Part shown: positions 1 through 9,623 of the stretch, piece after piece
Layout: the number at the start of each line of letters is the position of its first letter
Numbering within the stretch: position 1 is the first letter of the stretch
Origin: an uncultured Mycoplasmataceae bacterium
GTDB taxonomy: Bacteria > Bacillota_I > Bacilli_A > Mycoplasmatales > Mycoplasmoidaceae
Direction of reading: 5' to 3'
DNA length: 9,745 nucleotides
Assembly (NCBI GenBank): GCA_949289925.1
Contig: CASEPW010000064.1
Span: forward strand, 1 to 9,745
The notes under the pieces: generated by a model
What the model saw: the letters and a program-made list of their open reading frames with translations, nothing else
The model's database searches: none
Told to the model about the DNA's origin: nothing
Translations under genes and position numbers: made by a program

Positions 1-38
1 AAAATTCAATTTTTCCTAAATAATTTTTAAACTAGGAG

Positions 39-44
39 TATAAT
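39..44 (+). promoter_or_regulatory. Probable -10 box of the ATPase operon promoter
   Basis: A perfect TATAAT lies 67 bases before the atpB ATG, in the only sizeable non-coding stretch ahead of the operon. A start about 7 bases downstream would fall near position 51, just before the first hairpin. No good TTGACA-like -35 box is visible 16-18 bases upstream; weak -35 boxes are common in mycoplasmas. Positions 1-30 may hold the end of an upstream gene (frame 1 stops at 28-30), but this stretch is too short to support a call. In AT-rich DNA a TATAAT can arise by chance, so the call rests on position as much as on sequence. Confidence 0.5.
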
Positions 45-51
45 CATCTTA

Positions 52-73
52 GGCAAATTATTTATTATTTGCC
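52..73 (+). promoter_or_regulatory. Leader stem-loop 1 at the predicted 5' end of the atp mRNA
   Basis: GGCAAAT (52-58) pairs perfectly with ATTTGCC (67-73), giving a 7-bp stem with an 8-base loop. If transcription starts near 51, this hairpin would form the very 5' end of the operon mRNA, where such structures can protect against decay. No T-run follows, so it is not a standard terminator for an upstream gene. The structure is seen in the sequence; the role is inferred. Confidence 0.4.
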
Positions 74-75
74 GA

Positions 76-91
76 CAAAACTTTTGTTTTG
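76..91 (+). promoter_or_regulatory. Leader stem-loop 2 before the atpB ribosome binding site
   Basis: CAAAAC (76-81) pairs with GTTTTG (86-91) around a TTTT loop, two bases after the first hairpin and ten bases before the AGGAG at 101-105. It is weak (6 bp, mostly A-T) and is not followed by a T-run. It could help keep the ribosome binding site of atpB open or could be a chance palindrome in AT-rich DNA. Confidence 0.25.
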
Positions 92-110
92 GGGAATTAT
101 AGGAGTTTGT

Positions 111-911
111 ATGGATAAATGAGCACCTGGTAATGCTTTTCAAGAACCAGTGATTGGAATTATATTTTCTATATTAGTAGTTACTGTGATTATTGCAGTG
201 ACTAGTGTTGTTTATTACTTTAAAACAAAAAATTTGAATGTAAAAGAATATAATTCTAAATTTGTTATCCTAATAGATTCTTTCATTGATAATGTAAAAA
301 AGATTGTGATTGATAATATAGGGTATAAATTTGTTAAGTTTACTCCTTATATTATCTTTTTATTTTCTTTTTTACTATTATCTAATATGCTTGCCTTATT
401 TGGCTTAAGAGAAACTACTACTTCATATACAGTTCCTTTAACCCTAGGATTTATTACTTGATTTACTTCAATCTTTTTATCTATAAAATATCAAAAGATG
501 AATTATTTAAAAACATTTTTAATTGGTACAAAGATTCGTGGTAAAAAAATATATTTTATGATTAATCCATTAGAAATTATCGGGAAAATCACTCCTCTTG
601 TTTCATTAACATTCCGTTTATGAGGTAATATTATTGCAGGATCAATTATTTATGCTGTAATATTCTGAGTTTGTGGTTCAATGATAAGTTCAGTTCCTGA
701 AGTTGGAATTATTGTTATAGGTGGAATTATAATTATGCCTGCAATGTTAGCTTATCTTACATTGTTCACGGGTGGTGTTCAAGCTTATGTATTTGTATTA
801 TTAACAGTTACATATTGATCATTAGGTATTTATGGAGATGAAGGTGTGGAAACTGAATCTATTGAAAATAATAATGAAATCCAAATTTCTAAAAATAATG
901 AAGTTTTGTAA
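111..911 (+). CDS. atpB: F1Fo ATPase subunit a (Fo proton/ion channel)
   Basis: Subunit a forms the half-channels through which ions reach the rotating c ring in the cell membrane. The 266-residue protein has hydrophobic segments at about 14-37, 75-98, 108-126, 165-190, 196-219 and 222-241. The family signature LTFRLWGN carries the essential Arg at 169, and Gln224 in GGVQAY matches the conserved Gln of the last helix. In-frame TGA codons encode Trp4, Trp117, Trp171, Trp186 and Trp236. The ATG at 111 follows an AGGAG (101-105) at good spacing. The frame stays open back to position 36, but there is no other ATG with such a site. About 24 mostly polar, acidic residues follow the last membrane helix, a somewhat long tail. 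It is the first gene of the operon, 31 bases before atpE. Confidence 0.95.
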
Positions 912-942
912 ATTTTTAAATTAATAAAATAAAGGAGTTATT

Positions 943-1272
943 ATGGATATTACAGCTATTATTGAAGCTTATCAATCTGCAGGAGATACAGTTAGCACAT
1001 TTGCTGGATTAAGTACTTCTGCTCAAACAGACCAAGGTTTAGCAGCACTAGGCGCTTTCATCGGTGCAGGTATTGCAATGATTGGTGCAACAGGTGTTGG
1101 TGCAGGTCAAGGTTATGCTGCTGGGGCTGCTGCATTAGCGGTTTCAAGAAACCCAGAAGTTAAATCACAAATTATGTCTACTATGATAGTAGGTATGGCG
1201 ATTGCTGAATCTGCAGCTATTTATTCATTAATTATTGCAATTCTATTAATCTTCGTTGCAAGAACTATTTAA
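943..1272 (+). CDS. atpE: F1Fo ATPase subunit c (rotor ring)
   Basis: Subunit c forms the membrane ring that turns as ions bind and leave. This copy has 109 residues, longer than the usual 70-85: about 31 polar residues precede helix 1. Helix 1 (about 32-66) is Gly/Ala-rich with GAGQGYAAG. The polar loop is RNPE (69-72). Helix 2 (about 77-105) carries the ion-binding Glu89 in AIAESAAIY. Gln56, Glu89, Ser90 and Tyr94 match, with identical spacing, the Na+ ligands Gln32, Glu65, Ser66 and Tyr70 of Ilyobacter tartaricus; that protein's Thr67 is Ala91 here. A strong AAAGGAG (931-937) sits 5 bases before the ATG, which suits the need for many copies. atpF follows 2 bases after the stop. Confidence 0.96.
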   Translation: MDITAIIEAYQSAGDTVSTFAGLSTSAQTDQGLAALGAFIGAGIAMIGATGVGAGQGYAAGAAALAVSRNPEVKSQIMSTMIVGMAIAESAAIYSLIIAILLIFVARTI

Positions 1273-1274
1273 TT

Positions 1275-1889
1275 ATGAAAAAACATTTTAAGAAAGTTTT
1301 ACCATTAATATTATTGTTGATTACACTAGTAATACCACTACCATTTTTAACTAGTTGTAGTGGTCAAATTCCTGGTGTTAATGGGGAAACAATGATAAAT
1401 TTGATTTTCCCTCAACCTTTAGTATTAATTGCACAAGTTTTAGCAACTATCATCTTATTATTTATTGTTCTAAAATTAGTTTGAAAACCATATAATCAAA
1501 TGCTTGATAAAAGAAAAGAATATGTTTTATCTGAAATCAATGAAATTGAAGCAAAAAAACAAATTATTTTTGAACAAGAAAAAGAAATTAAAGATAAATA
1601 TCTAAAAACACAAAGAGATATTTCTCAAATGTTAGATGATGCTAAAAAACAATCAGAATTTATTATTGCAAATTCTAAAAAAGAAGCTAAGAGCAATTCA
1701 GATAGATTGATAAATGAAGCACAACAAGAAATTTCTAAATTGAAGATAGAAATGCAAAAAAATATTGAATCTAAAAATTTAGATATTGTACTAACTGCTG
1801 CAGAAGAGTTAGTTATGAAAAATGTTACTAGTGACGATAATAAAAAATTTGTTGAGGATTTTTTATCAAAATTAGATAAGGAATTATAG
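1275..1889 (+). CDS. atpF: F1Fo ATPase subunit b, lipoprotein form (stator stalk)
   Basis: Subunit b is the peripheral stalk that holds F1 still against the rotor. The 204-residue protein starts with a lipoprotein signal: a basic N-terminus (MKKHFKK), a hydrophobic core (8-24) and the lipobox LTSC with Cys28 as the predicted lipidated residue. A second hydrophobic helix (about 45-69) anchors it. From about residue 70 on it is a long charged helix (many E, K and Q), as expected for the b stalk. A TGA codon at 1482-1484 encodes Trp70 at the membrane exit (VWKPY). Subunit b of Mycoplasma pneumoniae is known to be a lipoprotein, so this form fits Mollicutes. The ATG is 2 bases after the atpE stop, and atpH starts 1 base after this stop. 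Confidence 0.94.
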
Positions 1890-1890
1890 T

Positions 1891-2427
1891 ATGAATTACG
1901 ACATTATTAATCAATATTCAACTGCTTTTATTGAAACTTTGAAAGATGATGGAAAAGATCTTTCTAAGGTTTACAATGAAATAAATAATTTTAAAAATGC
2001 AATCATTGACAATAATCAATATATTGATTTATTAAAATCTTCAAATATTTCAAAAGAAGATAAGAAAAAAATGATAGATGAATTATTAGATAATAATGTT
2101 TATTTAAAAAATATGATTTTTTATATGATAGATAAAAATGATCAATTTTTATTAATGGAAATTTTAAATTTAATCACAAAGGAATTATCAAAATTATTAA
2201 ATATTATTAATTTAAAAATTACATCGGCTTTTGAATTAGATAAAAAACAAATTGAATCTATATGTAAAAAATTTGAATCAAAACTTAATAAAAAAGTTAT
2301 TCCAGAGATAATAATAGATAAGTCATATATTGCTGGGATTAGTGTGGAATATGATTCAAAGGTGATAGATAACAGCATAAAGGCAAAACTTAATGCGATA
2401 AAAAAAGAATTAAAGAAAGGAGAATAA
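1891..2427 (+). CDS. atpH: F1Fo ATPase subunit delta (stator cap)
   Basis: Delta joins the top of F1 (the alpha N-termini) to subunit b. The 178-residue length is normal for the family. The N-terminal part (about 1-105) is helical and begins with the typical YSTAFIETL region. The C-terminal part contains [21 protein letters not shown] (about 140-160), the delta hallmark of a Gly-containing turn followed by a V-I-D strand end and a closing helix. Sequence conservation in delta is low, so the call also rests on its place between atpF and atpA. The ATG lies 1 base after the atpF stop. The end of the gene holds the AAAGGAG that serves atpA, whose ATG is 1 base after this stop. Confidence 0.93.
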   Translation: MNYDIINQYSTAFIETLKDDGKDLSKVYNEINNFKNAIIDNNQYIDLLKSSNISKEDKKKMIDELLDNNVYLKNMIFYMIDKNDQFLLMEILNLITKELSKLLNIINLKITSAFELDKKQIESICKKFESKLNKKVIPEIIIDKSYIAGISVEYDSKVIDNSIKAKLNAIKKELKKGE

Positions 2428-2428
2428 T

Positions 2429-4357
2429 ATGAGCGATAGATATAGTGAAATAATAAAACAACAAATAAAAAAATATTCTAATAAAATTGTTTCTTTTGAA
2501 GAAGGAAAAGTAATCTCAAATTCAGATGGAATAATTATAGCATCAGGTTTATCTAATGTTATGTTAAATGAAATTGTAACTTTTGAAAACAATAGTGAAG
2601 GTTTAGTATTAAATATCAATGAAGATGTAGTAGCTATTGTTACATTAGGAAAATTTGCAGACATTAGAGAAGGATCTATTGTTAAGAAAACTGGTAGAGT
2701 TTCAGAAGTTATGGTTGGGGACGAATTTTTAGGTAGAGTTATAGATGCTACTGGAAAACCAATTGATGGTTTACCTGCGATAAAAACAGGAAAATATAAA
2801 CCAATTGAAAAAGTAGCACCTGGTGTTATGACTAGAAAATCAATAGATCAACCATTAGAAACAGGAATAATTATTATTGATTCAATGTTCCCTATTGGTA
2901 AAGGGCAAAGAGAATTAATTATTGGGGATAGACAAACAGGAAAAACAACAATTGCTATCGATACAATCATTAATCAAAAAGGAAAAGATGTTTATTGTGT
3001 GTATGTTGCAATTGGTCAAAAGTCTTCTTCTGTTTCTCAAATTAAAAGAACATTAGATCAATATGGTGCTATGGAATATACTACAATTATTTCATCTCCT
3101 GCTGATGATTTACCTGCATTAAACTATATCGCTCCATTTGTTGGTGTTACATTAGCCGAATATTGAATGTCTAAAGGAAAAGATGTTTTAATTATTTATG
3201 ATGACTTGTCAAAACATGCTGTTGCTTATAGAACATTATCATTATTATTAAAAAGATCTCCTGGTAGAGAAGCTTATCCTGGTGATGTATTCTATTTACA
3301 TTCAAGATTATTGGAAAGAGCTTGTAGATTAAATAAAGAAAATGGTGGAGGTTCTATTACTGCTTTACCAATTATTGAAACTCAAGCTGGTGATATTTCA
3401 GCATATATTCCAACAAACGTTATCTCTATTACTGATGGTCAATTATTTATGCAAACATCTTTATTTAATTCAGGCCAAAGACCTGCTATAGATGCTGGTT
3501 TATCTGTTTCAAGAGTTGGATCAGCAGCTCAATATAAATGTATGAAACAAGTAGCTGGTTCACTTAAATTAGATTTAGCAAACTATAGTGAATTACAAGC
3601 ATTTGCTCAATTTGGTTCTGATTTGGATGATGACACAAAATTGGTATTATTACATGGTGATAAAATTATGAATGCTATTAAACAAAAACAAGCATCACCA
3701 TATTCTAATGTTGATCAAATCTTAATTTTATTCACTATAAATCAAAAATATATAGATTTTATTCCAAATAATGAAATTGAAAATTTCAAAAATGAAATTA
3801 TAAATGAATTTAAAACAACTAATTTAAGAAAAGAAATTAATAAACAAAAATCAATCAGTGATGAAGCAAAATTAGCATTAAATTACTTCACTAAAGATTT
3901 TATTAATAGATTCTTGAAAAAAATTAATGATTATCAATTTAATCCTATATTAAATAAAGAAATTTTAAATACAAATAAAGATGAAGAAAAAGCATTTAAA
4001 AATTTTGGGATTAATGATAAAAACAATTCATCAGACATTAAAGTTAAAGAAGTAAAAAAAGAAGAACCAACTAAAAAAGAAGAAATAAAAACAAAACCTA
4101 AAATTGAAAATAAAAAAAATGTTAGCAATCAAATATCTCAAGATAAAAAACATGTAGTTGTTTCTTTAAAAGAGTTTAGTGATTATAATTATGACAAAAG
4201 AAGAAAAGAATGACATGAAAAAGCAGGATATAATGACAAACCTGTAACTTGTTCTGTTTGTCATGATAAAGATAATTATGCTACAGTGAAATTAGAAAAT
4301 AATAACCATATTTGTTATACATGTTGAATTAAAAAACCTAAGAAAGGTAAAAAATAA
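2429..4357 (+). CDS. atpA: F1Fo ATPase subunit alpha with a C-terminal zinc-ribbon-like extension
   Basis: Alpha carries the non-catalytic nucleotide sites of the F1 head. The N-terminal beta-barrel covers about 26-93. The nucleotide domain has the alpha-type P-loop GDRQTGKT (166-173), the strand LIIYDD, the [19 protein letters not shown] block and the arginine finger Arg362 in [10 protein letters not shown]. The helical C-terminal domain ends near 498, matching the usual 500-515-residue length. The protein is 642 residues long. The extra part is a Lys/Glu/Pro-rich linker (about 500-570) followed by a compact end (about 575-642) with CSVCH (Cys608, Cys611) and CYTCW (Cys629, Cys632), a likely zinc site. 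Trp246, Trp595 and Trp633 are TGA codons, so readers using code 11 would split the gene. The extension runs in one open frame from the core, so it is a true fusion. Its function is unknown. Confidence 0.95.
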
Positions 4358-4806
4358 TGCAATTCTTTAAGAAACTAAATAGTGCAAGCAAAAAAAATAG
4401 ACATCAATTTGTTATTTGATCATTAATAACATTTTTGGCTGTTGCTATTCTAGTTTCAATTGCTGCTTGGTTAGCTATAACATATCGTGAAACATTTGAT
4501 TACGTTGGAAATAATTTTGCAGAAGGTCGTCCACTTGCTGAACAACAATACTTATTGGGAAAAGACTTTTTCAATGGTCATGTTCCAACTTTTGGAGAAA
4601 TATATAATTCAATAGGTCAAGAATCATTTGCATGATTTTATACAACAACTTTGCATCCTATAAGTTTAATACCATACATTTTATTACCTATCATTGTTCC
4701 TATAGCTATTGTTGGAATTATTAAATTTGGTTTTGTTTATTTTAAAATTTTTCCTCCAAAACAAAAAAATAAAAAAGCAAAAAAAGATAGAAAGGAGAAG
4801 AAATAG
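4357..4806 (+). CDS. Unknown two-segment membrane protein inside the ATPase operon
   Basis: I do not recognise this 149-residue protein; it is not one of the eight standard F1Fo subunits. It begins with a basic stretch ([16 protein letters not shown]), followed by a hydrophobic segment at about 18-42. A loop of about 60 mostly polar residues (43-102) contains acidic and aromatic residues. A second hydrophobic segment lies at about 103-130, and the tail is very Lys-rich (135-149). By the positive-inside rule both ends should be cytoplasmic and the loop outside. Its ATG overlaps the atpA stop (TAATG), with AAGAAAGG at 4340-4347 upstream, so translation is probably coupled to atpA. It ends 1 base before atpG, and its tail codons include the AAAGGAG for atpG. 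Position and spacing suggest an extra ATPase component or assembly factor; this is inference. Confidence 0.88.
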
Positions 4807-4807
4807 T

Positions 4808-7076
<2,269 letters not shown>

Positions 7077-7081
7077 TTAAT

Positions 7082-7486
7082 TTGAGCAGTTTTAATTTAA
7101 AGGTTATAACACCAGAAGGTATAAAATATAATGATCAAGTTGTATCTATTGAAACTACAACTGTTAGAGGTAGAATAGGTATTTATGCTAATCATACAAA
7201 TTTAATTGCCTCTTTAAAACCAAATATCTTTGTTATAAAAGAAAAAAACAATAAACATGTGAAATATGTTGTAACTTCAGGATACTTGTTTTTTGAAAAT
7301 AATGAAGCAAAAGTGTTAACTAATTATTTTGAAGATGAAAGCAATGTTACAAAAGACAAAATAAATCAAGAAATTCTTTCATTAAAAAATGAACTTTCTG
7401 CTCTTAAAGATACAAATCCAAATTATTCAATGATTAAGTTTCAAATTGAAAAATACAAAGATATTTTAAAAATTTTATCAAAATAA
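7082..7486 (+). CDS. atpC: F1Fo ATPase subunit epsilon, TTG start
   Basis: Epsilon binds gamma at the foot of the rotor and can brake the enzyme through its C-terminal helices. The 134-residue length is usual. The N-terminal beta-sandwich (about 1-85) contains FNLKVITPEG, GRIGIYANHTNLIASL and the YVVTSGYLFFENNEAKVL strand pair, all typical. Two helices follow at about 95-134. The start is TTG at 7082. It places the VITPEG motif at the usual distance from the N-terminus, no ATG is available before it, and AAGAAAGG (7065-7072) lies 9 bases upstream. The gap to atpD is 5 bases, so translation may be coupled. It is the last ATPase gene. Confidence 0.93.
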   Translation: MSSFNLKVITPEGIKYNDQVVSIETTTVRGRIGIYANHTNLIASLKPNIFVIKEKNNKHVKYVVTSGYLFFENNEAKVLTNYFEDESNVTKDKINQEILSLKNELSALKDTNPNYSMIKFQIEKYKDILKILSK

Positions 7487-7534
7487 TTTAGTGTTTTATA
7501 TTTTATATACATATATATCTATAGTGAGGTATTT
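7487..7534 (+). promoter_or_regulatory. AT-rich gap after atpC
   Basis: This 48-base gap is the largest between genes in the 3' half of the cluster. It is mostly alternating T and A (TATATACATATATATCTATA, about 7504-7523) and then GTGAGGT (7524-7530), which serves the next ATG. There is no hairpin with a T-run, so transcription from the ATPase genes may continue. The TA-rich stretch could hold a weak -10 box, but none stands out. Confidence 0.25.
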
Positions 7535-8548
7535 ATGTATTATATTAAACAAACCTATCCTTATGGTGGAGACACTTTATCTAATATTTATTTTCAATCA
7601 TGAATTGAAAATTTTAAAATTACTGAGAAGTACACTAATTGAAATTTAAAAGGTGATGATTATATATATTCCAATTCATTTCTACCAAATTATAGTTTTT
7701 CATTAAATATTGATAATCATTTATTTTCATTAAAAAATATAAATTTAATATGAAAAGGGCAGGTTGTAAATAAGAATAAAAAAGATAATGAACCAGCCTT
7801 TAATATTACTAAATATGAATTTAATACAAATATAAATTTATCTAATTCACATATTTTTAATCATGATATTAAAAATGAGAATATATTTTTTAATTTTACA
7901 TACAACTTTAATCAGGATATTTTTGCTGATTTCAAAATAGATTATACCGAAGATATTAGAAGAAAATTTGTAGATCAAGTAAATTTACAAAATAATGAAC
8001 TTGAAATAGATTATAGTAATACATATATTTTATCTGAAGAAACAAATTCATTTAGTTTGATGAATAATGATGAAGTCATAACATTTAATGTTCCTAATTT
8101 TTTTGCAATTAATCAACCATTAAATCAAATATTATATGTGAATAAAAATAATAATTTACCTTTTAAAATAAAAGAATTAAATATAAAATTCGAATATAAA
8201 GTTGTTGAAAATAATGAGTCGTTTGATTTTGAAATAACTAAAGAAGAAATTAATAGAATTAATAGTGAATTTAGTATTGATTTAGATGAATATTTAAATT
8301 ATGATGTTTCTACTAATAAAATTGAACAAGTACCATATAATTCATTTAAAGGAATTTTCATTCCAAAAAATGTAATTGGAACAATTCAATTAAATATGAT
8401 TTTTGAGCATAAGAATATGGTTAGAAAATTAGAATTTAATAGACAATTCTATTTTGATAATAATTATTATGAAAATTGTTATAACTCAATTTTTTATTGT
8501 CCATATAATTACAATCTTGCAGAATATCAGGAGTTAATTTATGGTTAG
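7535..8548 (+). CDS. Unknown Asn/Phe/Tyr-rich protein
   Basis: I do not recognise this 337-residue protein. The start is the ATG at 7535, with GAGGT at 7526-7530 upstream. Trp23, Trp36 and Trp73 are TGA codons, so the N-terminal half is lost under code 11 and a false start appears near 8057. There is no signal peptide or long hydrophobic segment, so it is probably cytoplasmic or peripheral. The composition is dominated by Asn, Phe, Ile, Tyr, Asp and Glu, and the alternation of hydrophobic and polar residues suggests mostly beta structure (for example NSFLPNYSFSLNID and KELNIKFEYKVVE). The only two cysteines are near the end (315 and 322, in YENCYNSIFYCPYNY). The high Asn content may only reflect the AT-rich genome. 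Its last 8 bases overlap the next gene, so the two are probably made together. Confidence 0.85.
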
Positions 8549-9017
8549 TAAAAAGACATTAATTTCTATTGGATCATTATTTTTAGTAATTTTGTTTTCA
8601 ACATCAATTTTTTTACCAATTATTTTGAATTCTCAATCAATTAGTAATAATAAAAAAATAAATAACACAAATCTTAATGATTTCTTTATTAATGAAAAAA
8701 TTGCAGAAAATGCAATTAAAAAAGAAATTATAAAATATGTTGATAAAAAAGATATATTGTATAAGTTAACAAATTATGCAGATGAATATTTTGAAAATAA
8801 ATTATCTTTTATTGATAAAAATGTTGAAGAGAATATTATGAAAATAATAAAACCAATAATTTTAACTAAAACAAAAATTAAAGAACAAAATTTATTTTTT
8901 CAAATAAGATTTAAAGTTTTGAACAAAAAAGAATTAGTTATTGATTTGCGTTGAATTGATAAAAATAATTATTTATTTATGTATTATGATAAAAATATGA
9001 TAAAGTTAGAAATATAG
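8541..9017 (+). CDS. Unknown membrane-anchored protein
   Basis: I do not recognise this 158-residue protein. It has a short basic start (MVSKK) and one hydrophobic segment at about 6-30, read as an uncleaved signal anchor; no lipobox Cys is present, and indeed the protein has no Cys at all. The rest is polar: an Asn-rich stretch (31-48), a Lys/Glu-rich helical region (about 52-112), and an end that looks beta-like (FFQIRFKVL, then ELVIDLRWIDKNNYLFMYY). A TGA codon at 8952-8954 encodes Trp138, so code 11 would cut off the last 20 residues. The ATG overlaps the end of the previous gene by 8 bases and follows AGGAG at 8529-8533. The polar part should face the outside if it follows a standard signal anchor. 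Confidence 0.85.
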
Positions 9018-9029
9018 TTAGGAGTTTTT

Positions 9030-9272
9030 ATGAGAGATAAAATAATTAGTATTATTAAAGAAGTTGGTAAATCTCAAGATTTATTATTAGATTTTTCAAA
9101 TGAGTCAATAACATTAAAAGATCTAAATATTGATTCTTTAGCTGCAATGAATTTAATTATGGAAATAGAAGAAAAATTAAGTGTTACATTAGATGATGAA
9201 ATTTTAATAAACATCAAAACATTAGGTCAATTAATTGATTCTTTTGAAAAAAAATTATCTAATAATAATTAA
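9030..9272 (+). CDS. acpP: Acyl carrier protein
   Basis: Acyl carrier proteins hold acyl groups on a phosphopantetheine arm. The 80-residue length is standard. The attachment motif is NIDSLAAMNLIMEIEEKL with Ser36 as the modified residue (the DSL triad at 35-37), at the start of helix 2. A short helix 1 (1-14), an acidic helix 2, and a final helix after the TLGQLIDSF stretch (about 64-80) complete the fold. The protein is acidic overall around helix 2, as usual. The ATG at 9030 follows AGGAG (9020-9024). No fatty-acid synthesis gene is near; most mycoplasmas lack that pathway and are thought to use ACP in phospholipid or lipoprotein acylation. The symbol reflects the family; other ACP-like paralogues exist in mycoplasmas. 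Confidence 0.88.
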   Translation: MRDKIISIIKEVGKSQDLLLDFSNESITLKDLNIDSLAAMNLIMEIEEKLSVTLDDEILINIKTLGQLIDSFEKKLSNNN

Positions 9273-9311
9273 TAGTGTAAAATTATTTTATATTGATTTT
9301 AGGAGTTATTT

Positions 9312-9623
9312 ATGGTTTATCAGCATTCAAATAGTATTAACAAAATAGTTACTTCTTCAAAAAAACAAAAATTTAGTAGAGACGATTCATGAAGAATTAG
9401 AACATGATGATTCCAACATGTAGGTGTTACAAGAATATCTTTATCAAATAAATATTTTGTAAGTTTATCAATAACATATTACCAAGCATTCTTCCCATTT
9501 GTTTGATTTTATTATGGTTTAGTAGCAATTCCATGAGGTATTTTGTTTTTATTATCTGCACCATATTATTTATTTAAAAAATTATTTATTAAACTATCTT
9601 GCACTACTTCATTTCGTATTTAA
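9312..9623 (+). CDS. Unknown Trp-rich small membrane protein
   Basis: I do not recognise this 103-residue protein. It is easily missed because five in-frame TGA codons (Trp27, 32, 33, 65 and 75) break it under code 11; all its Trp codons are TGA. The N-terminal 45 residues are polar and basic, with SWRIRTWWFQHVGVTR (26-41). From about 48 to 95 it is strongly hydrophobic and aromatic (YYQAFFPFVWFYYGLVAIPWGILFLL), enough for one or two membrane segments, followed by a short basic end. The ATG follows AGGAG at 9301-9305. It starts 39 bases after the ACP gene and ends before a likely terminator, so it is probably the last gene of the transcript. The clean frame, ribosome site and membrane pattern argue for a real gene. 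Confidence 0.78.

Noticed and set aside
1..30. Possible end of an upstream gene (frame 1 stop at 28-30, frame 3 stop at 21-23)
   Set aside because: Fewer than ten codons are visible and none is recognisable.
34..38. AGGAG that looks like a ribosome binding site
   Set aside because: No start codon lies at suitable distance; it overlaps the flank of the TATAAT box and is probably chance.
912..930. ATTTT...AAAAT pairing between atpB and atpE
   Set aside because: A/T-only five-base pairing is expected by chance here and has no T-run or other support.
2142..2664. Open frames on the - strand opposite atpH and atpA
   Set aside because: They lie fully against strongly conserved genes, lack ribosome sites and have compositions expected of antisense shadows.
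3164..3166. Apparent stop codon splitting atpA into two genes
   Set aside because: It is TGA read as Trp246; the flanking alpha motifs are continuous, so it is not a frameshift or pseudogene.
9288..9296. TATATT as a -10 box for the Trp-rich small gene
   Set aside because: It lies so close to the AGGAG at 9301 that the transcript would start on the ribosome site; there is no -35 box.
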